In this document: one piece after another, positions 24,024 through 37,600 of the stretch
Numbering within the stretch: the first letter of the stretch is position 1
Layout: each line of letters starts with the position of its first letter
Assembly (NCBI GenBank): GCA_026545225.1
Contig: CM048851.1
Span: forward strand, 31,061,956 to 31,125,955
Reading direction: 5' to 3'
DNA length: 64,000 bases
DNA from: Cornus controversa
Lineage: Eukaryota > Streptophyta > Magnoliopsida > Cornales > Cornaceae
Translations under genes and position numbers: made by a program
Notes under the pieces: model-generated
Database searches by the model: none
Told to the model about the DNA's origin: nothing
The model's input: the letters and a program-made list of their open reading frames with translations, nothing else

Positions 24024-25220
24024 TGAGGATTGGGTTTCGTTTGGTTGGTGTTATTAGTTTCTTTCTGTTCCTTTTGTACTCTGAACATTTTTGAATTTTT
24101 TTTTTCTTTCTTTTTCTTCTTAATCTTGTTTAATCTTCAATGTTATTGGCATAGTTTTTAGTTTTTGATGTAGTGGGGAAGATAAAAGAGAACAGTGTAG
24201 TAGTTTTTAACTTTTGGGACACTTGAATCTCTGTTCAGAACTTTCATGTTGGTTGCACTTGTTGGTGGGTATCTAACATCAATGAATGTACTGTAATATA
24301 TAGAGATTACATAGTTTCTCATAAATGGTACCATACTTTTGTATACATCAATATGTACATGTTTATGTAATATATGATGGAAGGTGAGAAACACAAGGGG
24401 TGTAATGCTTTTTCTTTGTTTGCCATTGGAATTTTCTAGGAAGGAGGGAAAAAAAAAAAAGTCTTCAGCTCCATTATTTCTCTCTCTATCTCTCTCTCTC
24501 TCTCTGAAGGAAATAAGTCATGATTATCCATTGTGTCATTTTCATAAAAATAATTTCTTCTTTCAATATATATTTTTATTTTCTTTCGTCTTCTTGTAAC
24601 TCCCAAGTAATAAAAGTTACAGAATATGTTACTTACTCTTAACTTATAAACTCAATATATATAATAAAAATATAACGAAGATTGATTTTTTAAACATTTA
24701 GAAGTGAGATTTCTGTATATATGCATGTAAAATATATATATATATATGTATATATAAGAACTTATAAATTACTCGAGGAGAGGGACTATGACCTATCTCT
24801 TTCTAAGGATAGTGTTAAAAAGTTGCTTCTTTTTGTGTTGTTGGGATATTACTGGTTATCTTAGGAGATGAGAAATAAAGGGTTGGGGTTAATTGGTATA
24901 GCTTTGAAGTTTGAGACTCAGATGAGATGTGCCAGCTGTGCATGTGCTGCTGAAAATCTCAGGCCTGCTTTGCTTTGCTTTGCTGCAACCACTGGGCTGA
25001 AGATAATGCTGTTTCTGATAGCTTCCCATTCCCATTTTCATCTTTAGCTTCTTGGTTTTGATAAAGCCTGTTGCTTGTTGCAGTGTGTTGATAACATGGT
25101 TTTTGGGTTATGCTTGCCAGTCTTTTCAGTGTATGCAGCAGCAGACTAGGAGAGAGAGAAAGAAGAGAGAGAGAGAGAGAAAGTGTGTTTGGATGTCACC
25201 TCTTAATCTTTGCTTTAATC

Positions 25221-25292
25221 TACAAACCCTAACTTTATTTCCATTTCTGTTTGCTTTAACCCACAAACCCTAACTTTATTTCCATTTCTGTT
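25221..25292. repeat. Tandem duplication of ~40 bp
   Basis: The block ACAAACCCTAACTTTATTTC, continuing with CATTTCTGTTT, occurs twice in a row (starts at about 25221 and 25263). Confidence 0.8.
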
Positions 25293-25395
25293 TCTCAGTG
25301 ATCTACCATGTACTTGATTTGTCTAATTTTTTTGAACTTTTTCTTTATTGAGAAAAAGGGAAAGGAAGAAAAGAAGGAAAGAATATTAGCAGGTT

Positions 25396-25421
25396 ATATA
25401 TATATATATATATATATATAT
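25396..25421. repeat. (AT)n microsatellite
   Basis: About 13 AT units. Confidence 0.9.
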
Positions 25422-25827
25422 TAAGCTTTTGTTTGAAGTTTTCCATGTTCATGCTTTCATTTTTGAGTACTTTTTACCTCCAAATGGTTAATTACAGGTT
25501 ATGATGAGCCTAGTTTAACATAACCTAATTACTATGGAGTAGTAATATATATATCTATATATATATACAGAATGGTTATAGTCTTATAGGGCAATGATGC
25601 ACTTTGTTCATACTGAGATTAAATTCAATGGAAAACTATAATTTACATGACCAAACTTAGAAGTAATTATTGTACATTGACCTTAGTGTCAAGCAATGAA
25701 AATTAGTTCCTTCCATGTTGCCAGGCAGTAATTTTTTTAAGAAAGACAGTAATTATTTTAGGTTACTAAAATAGAAATTTTACCATAATCAAGGTAAATT
25801 ATAATGGGCCAATTGTGTTATTAAGAA

Positions 25828-26005
25828 GGTGTAGCGTGTTGCCCCAGTGGTTAGAGGCCGGGCCTTAAGTGCCCACCCACCCTATGATCCACAAGATCAA
25901 TAACAAAAAGCGCGAAAAAGAATAATATGATCATAAGGGTGGCTCACTAAATTACCGACTTTGATTAAGGAGAGAGCCCCCTCGCTCACAAGTATAAGCA
26001 GCTAA
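25828..26005 (+). mobile_element. tRNA-derived SINE candidate
   Basis: Contains an A-box-like TGCCCCAGTGGTTAGAGGCC at 25850, as in tRNA-related SINE heads, followed by GC-richer unique-looking sequence. I see no good B box and no clear target duplication, so the class is tentative. Confidence 0.4.
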
Positions 26006-28556
26006 TATTGCATCCTAATTTTTTCTACAACATTCTCTTGCTAGAATTAATGTCTATAAAAATGAATATGTTATTAAAAAAAATAAGATTTTTAATGCGA
26101 CAAAATATGACATGATCTTAATACCATGAATTAATCGTCACCTAACATTGAGTTGTAACATGTTAGATTAATTACTAAGGTATGTAATCATGATAAGTTA
26201 AAACACAATTACTCTAGTAGTGACATTCATATGGTCTAACGAACTAAATCAATAGATTCGAATGCGATTATACATGAAAAATGTGTTATGCATCTCATAT
26301 ATTCATATTTATGCATGATTGTTAAAATCTCACATGATTTTCCAAATGTACAAATATGTGATAGTTCATGTTAGAATTATGTGAGATTCTATATTGCTTT
26401 ATCAATCCTTTTTTTGGAAATGAGATTAGATTTATTGTGAAAATCTAAACTCATGTCAATGTGCCATAATGCATTTGAGTAATTATCCTATATGTTTGAC
26501 TCGGGGTTGACCTAAGCGATAAATGTGAGAGACACAGCTCGAACGACCTATATGTGTTACATGTGAGAGATGCATAATGTGTCTAACTATAACTTAAAAT
26601 TAGGAAAATTATGAGTTTTATTGATGGAACGGAATCTAAAGGTGACCTAGGCTACCTACATCTCCCCCCTTTGAAAAAAAAGAAGAACCAAGTCCAACGT
26701 AATTTGAAAGATAATGACATGTTTTGAGTTAGGGTATTCTAGCTATTGTAGAAAGGAATGATTTTTTAATGCAAAAATAACGTAGAAGTGCTTATAAAAT
26801 TTGAAAAAGTTTAGAAAATTTCAAAAGAGTTTCGAAAAAAGGTGCATGATGATGTACTAAATGATTTTTAACGAAATTTTGACAGAGTACTAACCTAGAC
26901 CAATGTCTTAGGAACCTAAATACTGGTACTATGTTTTGGTGATGTGACGAAAACATAATATGCCTATGTTAAAGAATGTGCCGAAAACATACTCTTAACG
27001 AGTGATCAAAATTGTTCAATAACGCGACCACAATACTAAATTGAAATGCTACCATTGAGGTAAAACTTTAAGGCTTTAAAGGAGTCATAAAAATGATTTT
27101 TTCAGGAACATTATAATCTTAAAATTTTTTGAAAAGAAATTAACAAAAATAATTTGAGATAGTTTCGAAAACAATATTTTTAAATACTCTAGTAAGCCTT
27201 CGATAGTATTTCGACTTCAGCACAAGGACACATGAATGTGATAATAATATTTTTAGTGATTTTTCAGAATTTAAATGAACTTAAAAATACGGAATATGAT
27301 GTGAAAAAATTGGCCTAACCTAAAGGACCAAAAATACGAAAAATATGACTTAATCAATTCTCTCTCTCTCTCTCTCTCTTTCTCTCGTTTTATATTTGCT
27401 TTTTGTGTATATAGATTTTATAATTTCAAAACCGTCCCATCAATTTTTTTATATTTTTATTTTGTATATATAAAAATATATAAATTCTAAGATTGTCCCT
27501 TTCTTCTATTTTTTTTAAAAATAATTTAAGTGTGTAGTAATAATAGAAGTTTCTAGCAACTACTTTCAGGTGGGCGATATGCTTCCCTACCTATGCGGGA
27601 AGCCAAGTACCAACAAGAAATGTAGTGATGAATTCATTTGATTATGTACTTTGAAGTCTCTCTTGATTGAAGGTTGTGTATAAATACGAGGGTTTACTAT
27701 TTTAATTTTATATATATATATATATATATTTAATACACTTATTATTATTGTTTTTTTTGTAAAATTACACTAACTTACTTTAAAGTTTGTATTTTTGCAA
27801 CGCTGACATCTTATCTTGTTTGTTAAATTACACTAATAGATTTGTATTTTTGTAATACCATGTTCTCTTATGTTAATTATCGTTATTGGTCAACATAATC
27901 AATTTGTACACAAAAATTATTAATTTGTGTGATGTTGCAAAGATAACAACACAATTACACAAGAATCATTAACGAAATTCTGTTCATAATTATGAAAAAA
28001 AAAATTTGTGTAATTTTACAAAATGTAGAGATAAGTATACTTTCACAAAATTTGAGAAGAAGTGAAATGTAATATAACAATTTGATGGGCAAAAGAAGAA
28101 AAAAAATTGACATAAAATTAACCAATGTTGTACTAATATCTATTATTTTATACCAAATGTTAGTTCATTAATCAACCCACACTCATCATGTCTCTTACAC
28201 TGCTTCCAATCCAACTGACAAGGAAATCAACTCAGGTATCGTAGCCTTTTCATATATATACACACATATGTATATGACCAAATGAATACCTATCTAAAAT
28301 ATAGTAAAACTTTGATACATATACACATATATATATATGGATGACTTATGAGTTATGAATGGGTAGCAAACATTATGCCCCTCTCTCTCTCTTTCTAAAT
28401 AAGAGCCCCACAGGGCCACAGGCCACCGCAGCCACACTGGACATTTTTGGCACCCAGTACTATGCATTCAAATATGGTGACCTACTTGACGTGGCCATTT
28501 TATTTTACTTCGTCAACCCCTCCACGTGCTTCCAAGATTATATTGGCTGACCTATA

Positions 28557-28591
<35 letters not shown>

Positions 28592-28715
28592 CATTCATTG
28601 GTCAATTAGTCATCTCAAAACTAGCACTACATGCAAGTTGGAGTTGTACAATTGTAAGTTGGGTATGAACGCTGACTAGACACTGATATATGAATTGATG
28701 TATTGAACGTTCCTT
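26006..28715. other. Intergenic spacer, probable decayed transposon DNA
   Basis: AT-rich, without open frames of note. A (TC)n run lies at 27358-27386, and AT repeats lie at 27710-27730 and 28564-28591. Nothing assignable. Confidence 0.4.
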
Positions 28716-29765
28716 GGGTTGTGTTTGTTTGGATTGGATTAAGTAATCCCAATATGTTTAATCTCAGATTATTAATAGTTCGTTTTAATCTGAGATTATT
28801 TATTGGTGGCCATGCATATTCTGAAATATAACACCTAAATATAAAACAATTAATGAAATATAACACCTAAATATAGAACAATTAATATCAGTGGATACCA
28901 AACTCAATATGTTCTATGGGTGAGTCAGTGAATATGGAGTTTATTGGAATAAACTGTAAATTTACAAAAATTTATGAATTATTAAACGTTTTTAATTCTC
29001 GTGGTAATAGTGGATTTTTTTTCTTAAATATATTTTTTGAATTTATTTTAAAAATAATAACTTGAAAAGTATCGATGATTAAGATGAAAAGGTATGTGAT
29101 TAGAATAAAAAAAATATTTGAATTGAAAGTAAATTTTATATCAATGAAAAAAACCTATTTATAACATTAAATAGAAAGAAAAACAATCTCTACGATGCAT
29201 AGTAATATTTAACTGAGTTAAATATTAAAGAAAAATCAAGTTTTTTTTTTTTGAAGGATAAAAAAATTCTAATTTTACTTAAATAGAAACTCTGTTGTAT
29301 AGTTCAATAAACAAAAAAAAAAAATTTGTTTGATTTAAGAAGATAACTTTTAGAAATGATATTATTATGTAATTAAATTTACTTTTTATTATTATATAAT
29401 ATATTTTACATATATTTATGGCGAGAAAATAACTTGAGACTTTGAGAGTGTATTTAAAACTACTGACTTTAATATAAATAAATAAAAAAAGGAGTAATTG
29501 TGGTCTGAGGTCATCATCAATTTATTTAAACAAATACCCTTTTATCTCTCTTCTCTTGCTTCCTAATTTTGGTGGAAGTAGAATGATTGGTATGTAGAAA
29601 TGCCTCGAAAATCGTATCATCCTTTTCCTCTTGTGTATCTCCAACCAAGCCAAAATAATGGAATGAAACTCCATTCCTGTCCTCTTTTCTCCTCCTTTCC
29701 TCCCACTAAAATAATGGATTGCTTAGTTTAATAAAACCCACCCTATCCTGCAAACAAACAGGGCC
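28716..29765. mobile_element. Possible 1-kb TIR element
   Basis: The left end GGGTTGTGTTTGTTTGGATT and the reverse complement of the right end, GGCCCTGTTTGTTTGCAGGA, are similar. Inside them are related motifs, with AAGTAATCC on the left and CTAAGCAATCC in reverse on the right. Target duplications are not clear (CTT versus TTA) and the interior is AT-rich non-coding DNA. A degenerate Harbinger-like MITE is the best guess. Confidence 0.4.
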
Positions 29766-29767
29766 TT

Positions 29768-29805
<38 letters not shown>

Positions 29806-30650
29806 TTCATTGCATTAGTAGAATCATTGGCCATGTGGAAGTAGAGAACACAAAATTGAAAGGTGTTTAATATTCTACATTCATTCTTATCCAAACCAGC
29901 TGAGACACCAAAAAGGAAAGGTTATGGGATAGGGGGATGGGATAGGTGTCTGTGTCGGCCCGTTTTTGGTGAGGGTAGGGTTTTGTTTGGTTGTGGTGGT
30001 TGGACGGACTATTACTGCTTTTCCTGCTCACGTGTTCGTCCTTTTGTCTATATGCTCTGTTGACTTTTTCTATTACCACTTGTTTGGTCACACGTCTTGG
30101 ATTTTCTTTCCTTCCACACCCAAACAATTCAGGACATTCCAATAACAACCCTTGTATTTTTCTTTTTCTCCCTAATAAAGGGGTGAGACTAATAATAACC
30201 CCACAGTAGATAACAAGTTTTCTAAAACGAATCATAAATTCACATGTTCTCAATTCGATTCTCACATAGACTCATAAACATATATATTTAGGTTTCAACA
30301 TGTATAAAATATGTATTTCTGATTCAATATCACCTTGAACATTTTAATCCAATTTCAATAGTCAATTTTTTATTTAAATTCAACGTAATTTCTAGTCAAT
30401 TGTAATTTTTTCCTTTCAAAAACATATATAAAAAGAGAGGATATATAATGAATATTGATACCGTTTATTCATTTAGAGACTAATATTTGGTTTCTTTAAC
30501 AAATAAAGTTATTAATATTTCCTCTACTTCAAAAATAAAAGGTTAAGAGTTCAAGCTTGAAAAATAAATAAAATAAAAGTGAAATAAAAGTTGTACATCA
30601 TAAAGACATTTATATTTGTTACTATTTTGTTCAAACTTCTTGGTTCAAGT
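29766..30650. other. Intergenic spacer
   Basis: Starts with an (AT)n run (29769-29802). A 132-codon open stretch on the minus strand (29867-30265) has no family features and is probably chance. Nothing else recognised. Confidence 0.45.
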
Positions 30651-31145
30651 TTTTAGGCTTTTAGCTCTCACAAGTTTAGCTAGGGGTAAAAGTTTGGCTA
30701 GTTCAACTCGATACCAAACCGACCTTGATTACTGCAAACAAACCCAATACCAAACTGACCTCAATTACTCTAAACCAACCAGACCTCAAATTAGGACTGT
30801 CAACCCGAACCCAAGATATTTCAGGTTGGGCACTATTTTGTACAAAACGACTTGAACAACATTCTTGAACTTGTTGGTTCAAGTTTTTGAGGCTTTTAGA
30901 TCACACAAGTTTAGCTAGGACTGCAAGTTTGGCAGTTCAACCCAAACCCGATACCAATCCAACCCTAACCCAACCTCGGGTTAGGACTGTCAGCCCAACC
31001 TTGGGTTAGGACTGTCAGCCCAAACCCGATCACACAAGTTTATTAGCTAGGGTTGCAAGTTTGGCGGTTCAACCCAAACCTGATACCAACCCGACCCTAA
31101 CCCAACCTCGGGGTTAGGACTGTCAGCCCAAACCCGTAACAATTC
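30651..31145. repeat. Tandem array with telomere-like CCCTAA words
   Basis: Three imperfect copies of a unit containing CACAAGTTTAGCTAGG, AAGTTTGGC, GTTCAACCCAAACC and CGATACCAA. They start near 30668, 30904 and 31033. The later copies add AACCCTAACCCAACCTCGGG and TTAGGACTGTCAGCCC. The CCCTAACCC words resemble plant telomere repeats, but here they belong to a longer, non-telomeric unit. Confidence 0.75.
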
Positions 31146-31616
31146 AAGTAGAAGAAAGATAATGTTAAAAGCAATCGGGTTAGGGTCAGGTTGCTTTATA
31201 GGTTAAATATATACTACAGTCTACATTCACTTTTCTACCCCCTTAACACAAGTAAAAACAATAGAATGTTCCTAGATGCAATTGTGCTTGACATCAACAA
31301 GTATCATCAAGATGCATAAAGGAGCAGAAAATAGTAACTCTTGATCTTTTCTATGAGAGAAGCTAAAATCATCTTATCCATGTTGATATTAGTACTTCTT
31401 TTAAGACAAAAAATAGGAGCACCCAATACCATAGTATGATTAACAGAATATAACTCTATAATATATTTAAAGGGAAGAGAGTGACAATATGATGGCCAAT
31501 TTATCTTTAAACAAAGCCAACAACAAGAGTACTACAATACATATAGCCCCTCCCTAACCCCCACCTCCCAACTCTTATTCCCAACTCTCAACCGGAAAAA
31601 CTTTATAATTAAATAT
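31146..31616 (-). other. 3' flank and 3' UTR of UBP16
   Basis: Lies directly downstream of the UBP16 stop on the minus strand. It begins AT-rich on that strand and then has a G-rich stretch near 31540-31565. The polyadenylation site cannot be fixed by eye. Confidence 0.5.
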
Positions 31617-34600
31617 TTACCCCGTTGGTCTCCTAGAATATACACCGGCGGATTTAATGTCACCGGACCATCCTAATTTCTCCGAGTCAGCCTTCCAACG
31701 ACTACTGCGACTTGCTGACTTTCTACATTGTTGTTTATTCGAGTCAGAATACAAAAAAGGAACACTTCCCTTGCCTTCCGGATCCTCCGGTTTACTGATC
31801 TGGCTGGGTAGTCTTGCCCGAAGATCATGACTGTCCACAGCTGATTTAGCAACGTGTGAGTCATTTGTCTTGGCACATCCTGAATCATATCGGTCCAAGT
31901 TAGCAAGGGGAGAATGTCTGGAGTACAAGGGAGAGGAAGAAGAAGAGGAAGAGGACGATGAAGCGTCAGAGTCTGAAGAATTCCTACAAGGGCTGCGCCA
32001 ATTATGTTCAAAATCACCAAATATCTGATCCAAGAAGTCGTCAGTGCCAGTAGAACCCCTGGTGCTCTCAGTGCTGGAGGAACCTTCCTCGGAGAGGCTG
32101 AAAGAGGAAGAGTTGTCACTGGAAGAGTCCTCTTCAGAATTCTTCCGGATCCGCTGCAAACTAGTGTGATCCAAATAGAATGGTTCGTTGGCAGCCTGAC
32201 CATGTAAAGGATCAAGCACAGAAGGTTGGGATCTTAACTTAAATGCAGGATTCTTTATTTTCCTTGGATCACGCGGTACTATTGAATTCCTTATCAATCT
32301 TGGAGCCCGCGGTGAGCACCTACAAGAAAATTGAATTATTCAGACATTCAACTAACAAGATAACCCCGAACCAAAAAGTAAAGCTCCTCATATATGTTAC
32401 CTTGCGTAAAGAAGCATGTATGCCCTTTTTGTCAAGACACTTCCAAGTTCCACAGCTTTTACCTAACCCAACCATCACTATATCAGCTCACAAGCTTTGA
32501 GAAAACAAAGTAGTTTAAGTGTTTCAGTCCCTCAATATATAAGCAGCAGATTAGAGTATAGATAAGTTATCTAGCCAGTGTTTAATTACAACAATCGTGC
32601 CAAGTTGAGAACCAGATGGTTACGGGTCCTAACAATTATTCAAGGCCTAACAAACCATCATGAGCCTATGCACGCGTGGCCTCAAATTATTAACCTTCAC
32701 TCTCAAAAAGGTTTTCTAAATTAATTCATAGCTTTGAAAATTGGAAAAAGGCCGAATACCCAGCTTTGGTGTGCATACAGACCTCGGCATAATTTGCACA
32801 AACTAGATTTTATTAGACTTTAACCTGCGTTTCAAGGCCATCCAAGTTTTACCAACAGCCTCTTTACAAAATCGAAGCTACACATACATAATCACTAAGG
32901 GACAGACAATTCATCTACTAAATCATAAAGCACTATGGGTACCGAACCAAATAAGACAAATTAAGAGTACATAAAAAAAAAAGAAACAGAATCTTCCTTT
33001 AAAGCTAAAATGAGTCACTTGCCAGTAATAAAAACACAGGACTCCCATTGTTGATTCAGGGGAACTCCTAGAATTCCCTTAATAATGTTAAAAAGAAGCA
33101 AAAGCCAAAAACTCGAATGAACATGCATAAAAGGAAGTGTGGATTAAAGAACAACGCATGCAATAATGCAAACAAGCATGCTTAAAAATGTGTACTGACA
33201 GTAAATAAGCACGTACCGTACTATCATCAATCTTGAACCACTTGTTCTGAATGTTTTTAACGTAGCACACATAGTGACCAGAAAATGCGGCATTCATAGT
33301 ATCCAAGTGAACCACCACACCATAAAGCCTATAGATTGGCGATTTATCACTTGTCCCACTCACATATGGGGCCAAGTCCAAAATCTCTGGGAACTGGATT
33401 GCCTTATTGAGCTTGCCAAATTTACCTGACTGTAAAACCATGCAAAGGCAAGCAATAAGTATCCGAAAACACCATGGAGATTAGTACATGATCCTCAATT
33501 TAGAAGAATTACCTGAAATCGCTTCAATGCAATAGTAAGGACATTGGGAGCCTCCAATATTGTCAACTTCTTTTTGGCTTTCTCATAGGATTTGCATCTG
33601 ATAATAAAGATAACACATTATCCAAATGTCTAACATGCAATAAGTAAAATGAATGGGCATCTTAAACAACTGTCTTGAATCTCTTGATTAACTCAATACA
33701 GTGAAGAAGCAATATTGTACAATAACGGGTTTGAACAACTTGTCTTGATTAATTAACAGAATTGATATACAATAATGAACCAGTTTGCGCATCAATTGTG
33801 AGCAGCCAAGTAAGACAACATGAACAAAACCAGTTTTCGTGAGGTTCATCGACAAAATTAAAATTGAAAACAAAAACAGGGCTAACCAACATGCCTTTTT
33901 AAAGGCCATTATCAAGTGAAAGTTTGCCTACACAGAGGCTAGGAGGTGAAGATCAGAGAGGCCTAATCTTTGATATTATTTTGCACAAAATGACTACATG
34001 CTCTTGGCTGACACTAGTGGACAGGACCCTATGAACTGGTTATGCAGTGTAAACTTACACATTAACCACTACATCCAAATTGGCAAAGGAATGCCAATTT
34101 GATGCTTCAATCATAGTAAGAAAAATTTTCCCTAGTGTATTGCTCAGAAAGTTATACTAGCCGGAAGATGAACATCATACAGTCACCTTGTGATATGACA
34201 ATAATAACAAAACAAGCCCTCAAGAGATGTTAAAACCAAAACACACAAAAAACAAAAAAGAAGAAGAAAAACCAACCAACCTGCTGCAATGGTACTTGTT
34301 CTCACCATCCAGAATCTCAGTACCTGTATACTGTCTTAGAGCCTCTTCTAGAGTTCCTATATCTCCTTCTATCTCAACAGTGAGATCCATCATCTTTTCA
34401 TGCCGCTCAGATTTGCCTCCACATTTCATGCATTTTATCTGTGATGACAGCAATGAATCCACATTCATAATTCATGTCCTGGCTACATACTCTTCTCACA
34501 AAGTGTCCATAAGTTGCAAGCAATTGTTAAGATACACTGCATATATATATGTGTATATATATATATATATATATCGAGAGAGAGGGAGAGGGAAATAAAG

Positions 34601-37600
34601 AAATCAACCTTAATTATTCCTCAAGGACCATAGATTACCTTTGATCGAAGATAGCCCCCAAATGTAAGGCCTATGAGGGTCGTTTCTTCCAAAGAGCCTG
34701 ATGCATTTACCCCAGCTTCCTCAAGGCAAACAGATTGCATTGTATCGATGGCATACCTGCCGATTTCACTCCTTAATTGACTTGAACTAACACATTCTTG
34801 ATAAAAGTTAAAGACACAAAACACATTATTCAAATCAGGCTCCAAAATTGCAAAAAAGATCATGTCACCTCAGAAATTCATGAGCATCTTCTTCTCTCCC
34901 ATTACCAAGATGACTTCCTATGTTATGTATCTGGGATAGTATCCCTATAGGAGAAAGTGGAGAATTCCCTTCCTTTGCCTTGAGAATTAGATTTTCAAAC
35001 TCACAGGTGAAGCACCATCCCTTCTTTTCACCTGTTATAGAACAGAAAAAATGAAGTTAATACAACAGAAAAGTCAACAGCAATGTGACTCAAAAATTTG
35101 ACACACAATGAACCAATAAGAGAGATAATGATAAGAAACATACATGCTTTGGAATGGAGCCTTTGGAGAAGAAAAGCAGTGAGAGGCGGAGTAAATGCCA
35201 AGCACTGGAGCACAGAATTAGCATAACAGCTGCATGAGGTCATATGTTAAAACAACAAACACATCAGGGAAAGGAAGTGCTTTATTATTGGCATTGAAGT
35301 ATATAAGAAAACCATGACATTAAAAACCCCTTCTAAATTCAAGAAGATTCAGTTTTGAATGTTCAATTACAAATAAGGATTTAAGGTTATATTTCCAATA
35401 AAAAAAATTGTTAACAGGGATGAATTATATGATGTCACATAGAAATGCTGTAGATCTGTACTGGATACAAGTGATGCAAAAATTGAGTCTCCGCTCCTTG
35501 ATTGTCAAGGCAAAACAATGGGGCACTATAAACAATTGTCATCATGACAATAATGCACGTATAGAAAAACACACAATACTCATTAAAATGCTCCAATGAG
35601 CAGACACGATCACATAAAGAGACGTGTACAGATAACCAGGGTCACAAATAAGGTTCTAAACATGTGTATAGGTGCAGGTCTGCATGTGTACACGAGTAAA
35701 TTTATCTATTTTGTGCATATACAATTAATATGTTTGCACTTGATTCTGACTGCATTAAATTAAACTAAACATATATCAATCAATTTATGTTACCTGGGGG
35801 GAGTTTGCACAACAGTCTAGTAATACCTAACATGTTCCACGAAGTCATTCTATCTGCTTTGGTACATCAACAAATTTTCGTAGTTTTGTAGTTCCCAAAA
35901 ATAGCTAGAGTACAGGACTAAAATGTTTATGCAATGCTGTTACCGAAAATGATATGTGCAAATGAGTCTTGGTGTAACCTGAATCATACAGCGGGACTCT
36001 TAAAGCACGAGAATGGCAAGTACTAAAATTTGCTGGAAGCTGGAGGCTTGAAAACGTCCATGCAGCTATGTGCATACATAGATATAGTGAGATAAACAGA
36101 GGTGAATCAATTAATAGTTGGTATGGGGTTAACATTTATCTCCCCCCGCCCCCCCCCCCCCCCCCCCCAAAAAAAAAAAAAGGAGAGAGAAAGACAAGAT
36201 GTTCCCCTAATCCATTTCTGCTTGACAAACAGTAAGAAGGGGAAGAAGAAGGACAGGCAGCGAAGAAGTATTCTCGTGCAGCAGTATCCACAGCCAGTTC
36301 ATTGATACGTAACTGGAAACCCTAATTCATTCTCTTCTCCTTAAAGGGTCATTACCTAGTGTGGTCCCATTAATTGAGGGTGTTGGGAAGGGCTGGATAC
36401 AAACCTAGCCTTTAGCATTATTTGAGTAAAGTAGACCCTCCTTTGCATATTTGTCTTCTACCAACAACAGAAACCTTACAAATTTAATCTTGATGACAGT
36501 TTAAAAAGATTTTCAAAATAAAGAGATGTTGGATCACGAGCTGAAAGCTTAAGATTCTCCGCTTCACTAAGAACTTGGGATGGGAAAGAGACTGAAGACA
36601 TAATCCCAGATCCTGGTTTCAATCCGCAAATTCAGTTAAACCTTCCATGAATTGGTGACCTCTCCGTGCTTAAAGGCCCGATTTGTGACTTAGAGTGGCA
36701 CCCCATATAGAAGGATCATGTGACTTAGGATGTGATATCAGAGAAAATGGACAAATATACAAATGATACAAGAAAAAACAAGCTCATCAACAGTAATACT
36801 GGCTCCATGTGGATGTGTTGTGAGTGGAGAGCATCTTGGGTATGGAGGAATTTTTTATTTTATTAATAGCTTTTTACTGGATATAGTGTAAGTATTTAAA
36901 TATGGAAAACAAATGTCACATAACACATCTGTATTTTATTAATTAAAGTGGAGATGTGAACAATTACAACAATACATCTATATTTTATTAATTAAGACAC
37001 AGCTGTGAATGAGCACAAACAACAGAATGAAAGTTAAAGAGCACCAAAACTACAGAGATCTCACAAGTATTAGACAGGGTTAGCAGAAATCCATAACTTC
37101 TAAGAACAGATCTAAATTACCTATTCCCACAATTTATGAGGCCACATGGGCTGAATTCAACCTTGTTCCAATTATAGATTTTGACAAACAATTCGTAAGG
37201 AAACAGCCCCTGAAAACAAAGACATATTCAGTGCATTGTATCACACAGAGTATATATATATATATAACGTTGCAGGTGCAAAACAACACGGCAAGATGCA
37301 AACAAAACCTTATTATTGTATCTTCGAACAATCTCACTCCCAACCCCTGACGGATGATGACTAGACGATTTGGAGGATCTGAATTGTTCATCAACTTTCC
37401 ACATTGATGTTTTCATACCATTATTAGCCATTGGTAAATAACTTGCAAACTGGGTGGGACTACCACCGAGAGCATCAGCACTACCAACCTTTCCAGACTG
37501 CTGACTTGAAACTGAACGCCTTCCAGCCCCAGAAGATAAACGAGCATCAGACAAACTGGATGAAAAAGATCCAACTTCTTTAGTACCACTCATGCCATTA

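Larger units (their letters stand above)
24024..25827. other. AHL 3' UTR and intergenic spacer
   Basis: T-rich sequence follows the stop, consistent with a 3' UTR up to about 24300. Beyond that are CT and AT microsatellites (24478-24506, 25396-25421) and no coding sequence I can support. Bases 24900-25310 are less AT-rich than the surroundings but open only in short frames. Confidence 0.45.

Noticed and set aside
29867..30265. 132-codon minus-strand open stretch
   Set aside because: No domain, no supporting context, odd composition; consistent with chance in a less AT-rich patch.
30651..31145. CRISPR-like array or true telomere
   Set aside because: Unit lengths vary, no spacers of constant size, plant genomic context; the telomere words are not in pure (CCCTAAA)n arrays.
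33213..33216. Alternative UBP16 donor GTGCTT after ACGGTAC
   Set aside because: The consensus donor GTACGT four bases earlier joins in phase to GTAAAAGCT at 32462 and gives [14 protein letters not shown], so the weaker site is not needed.
37228..37308. C-terminal extension of the large UBP16 exon frame
   Set aside because: The open frame runs on past a good donor (AAG|GTTTTG at 37309); splicing there joins in phase to [10 protein letters not shown], as in UBP family members, so the extension is intron.
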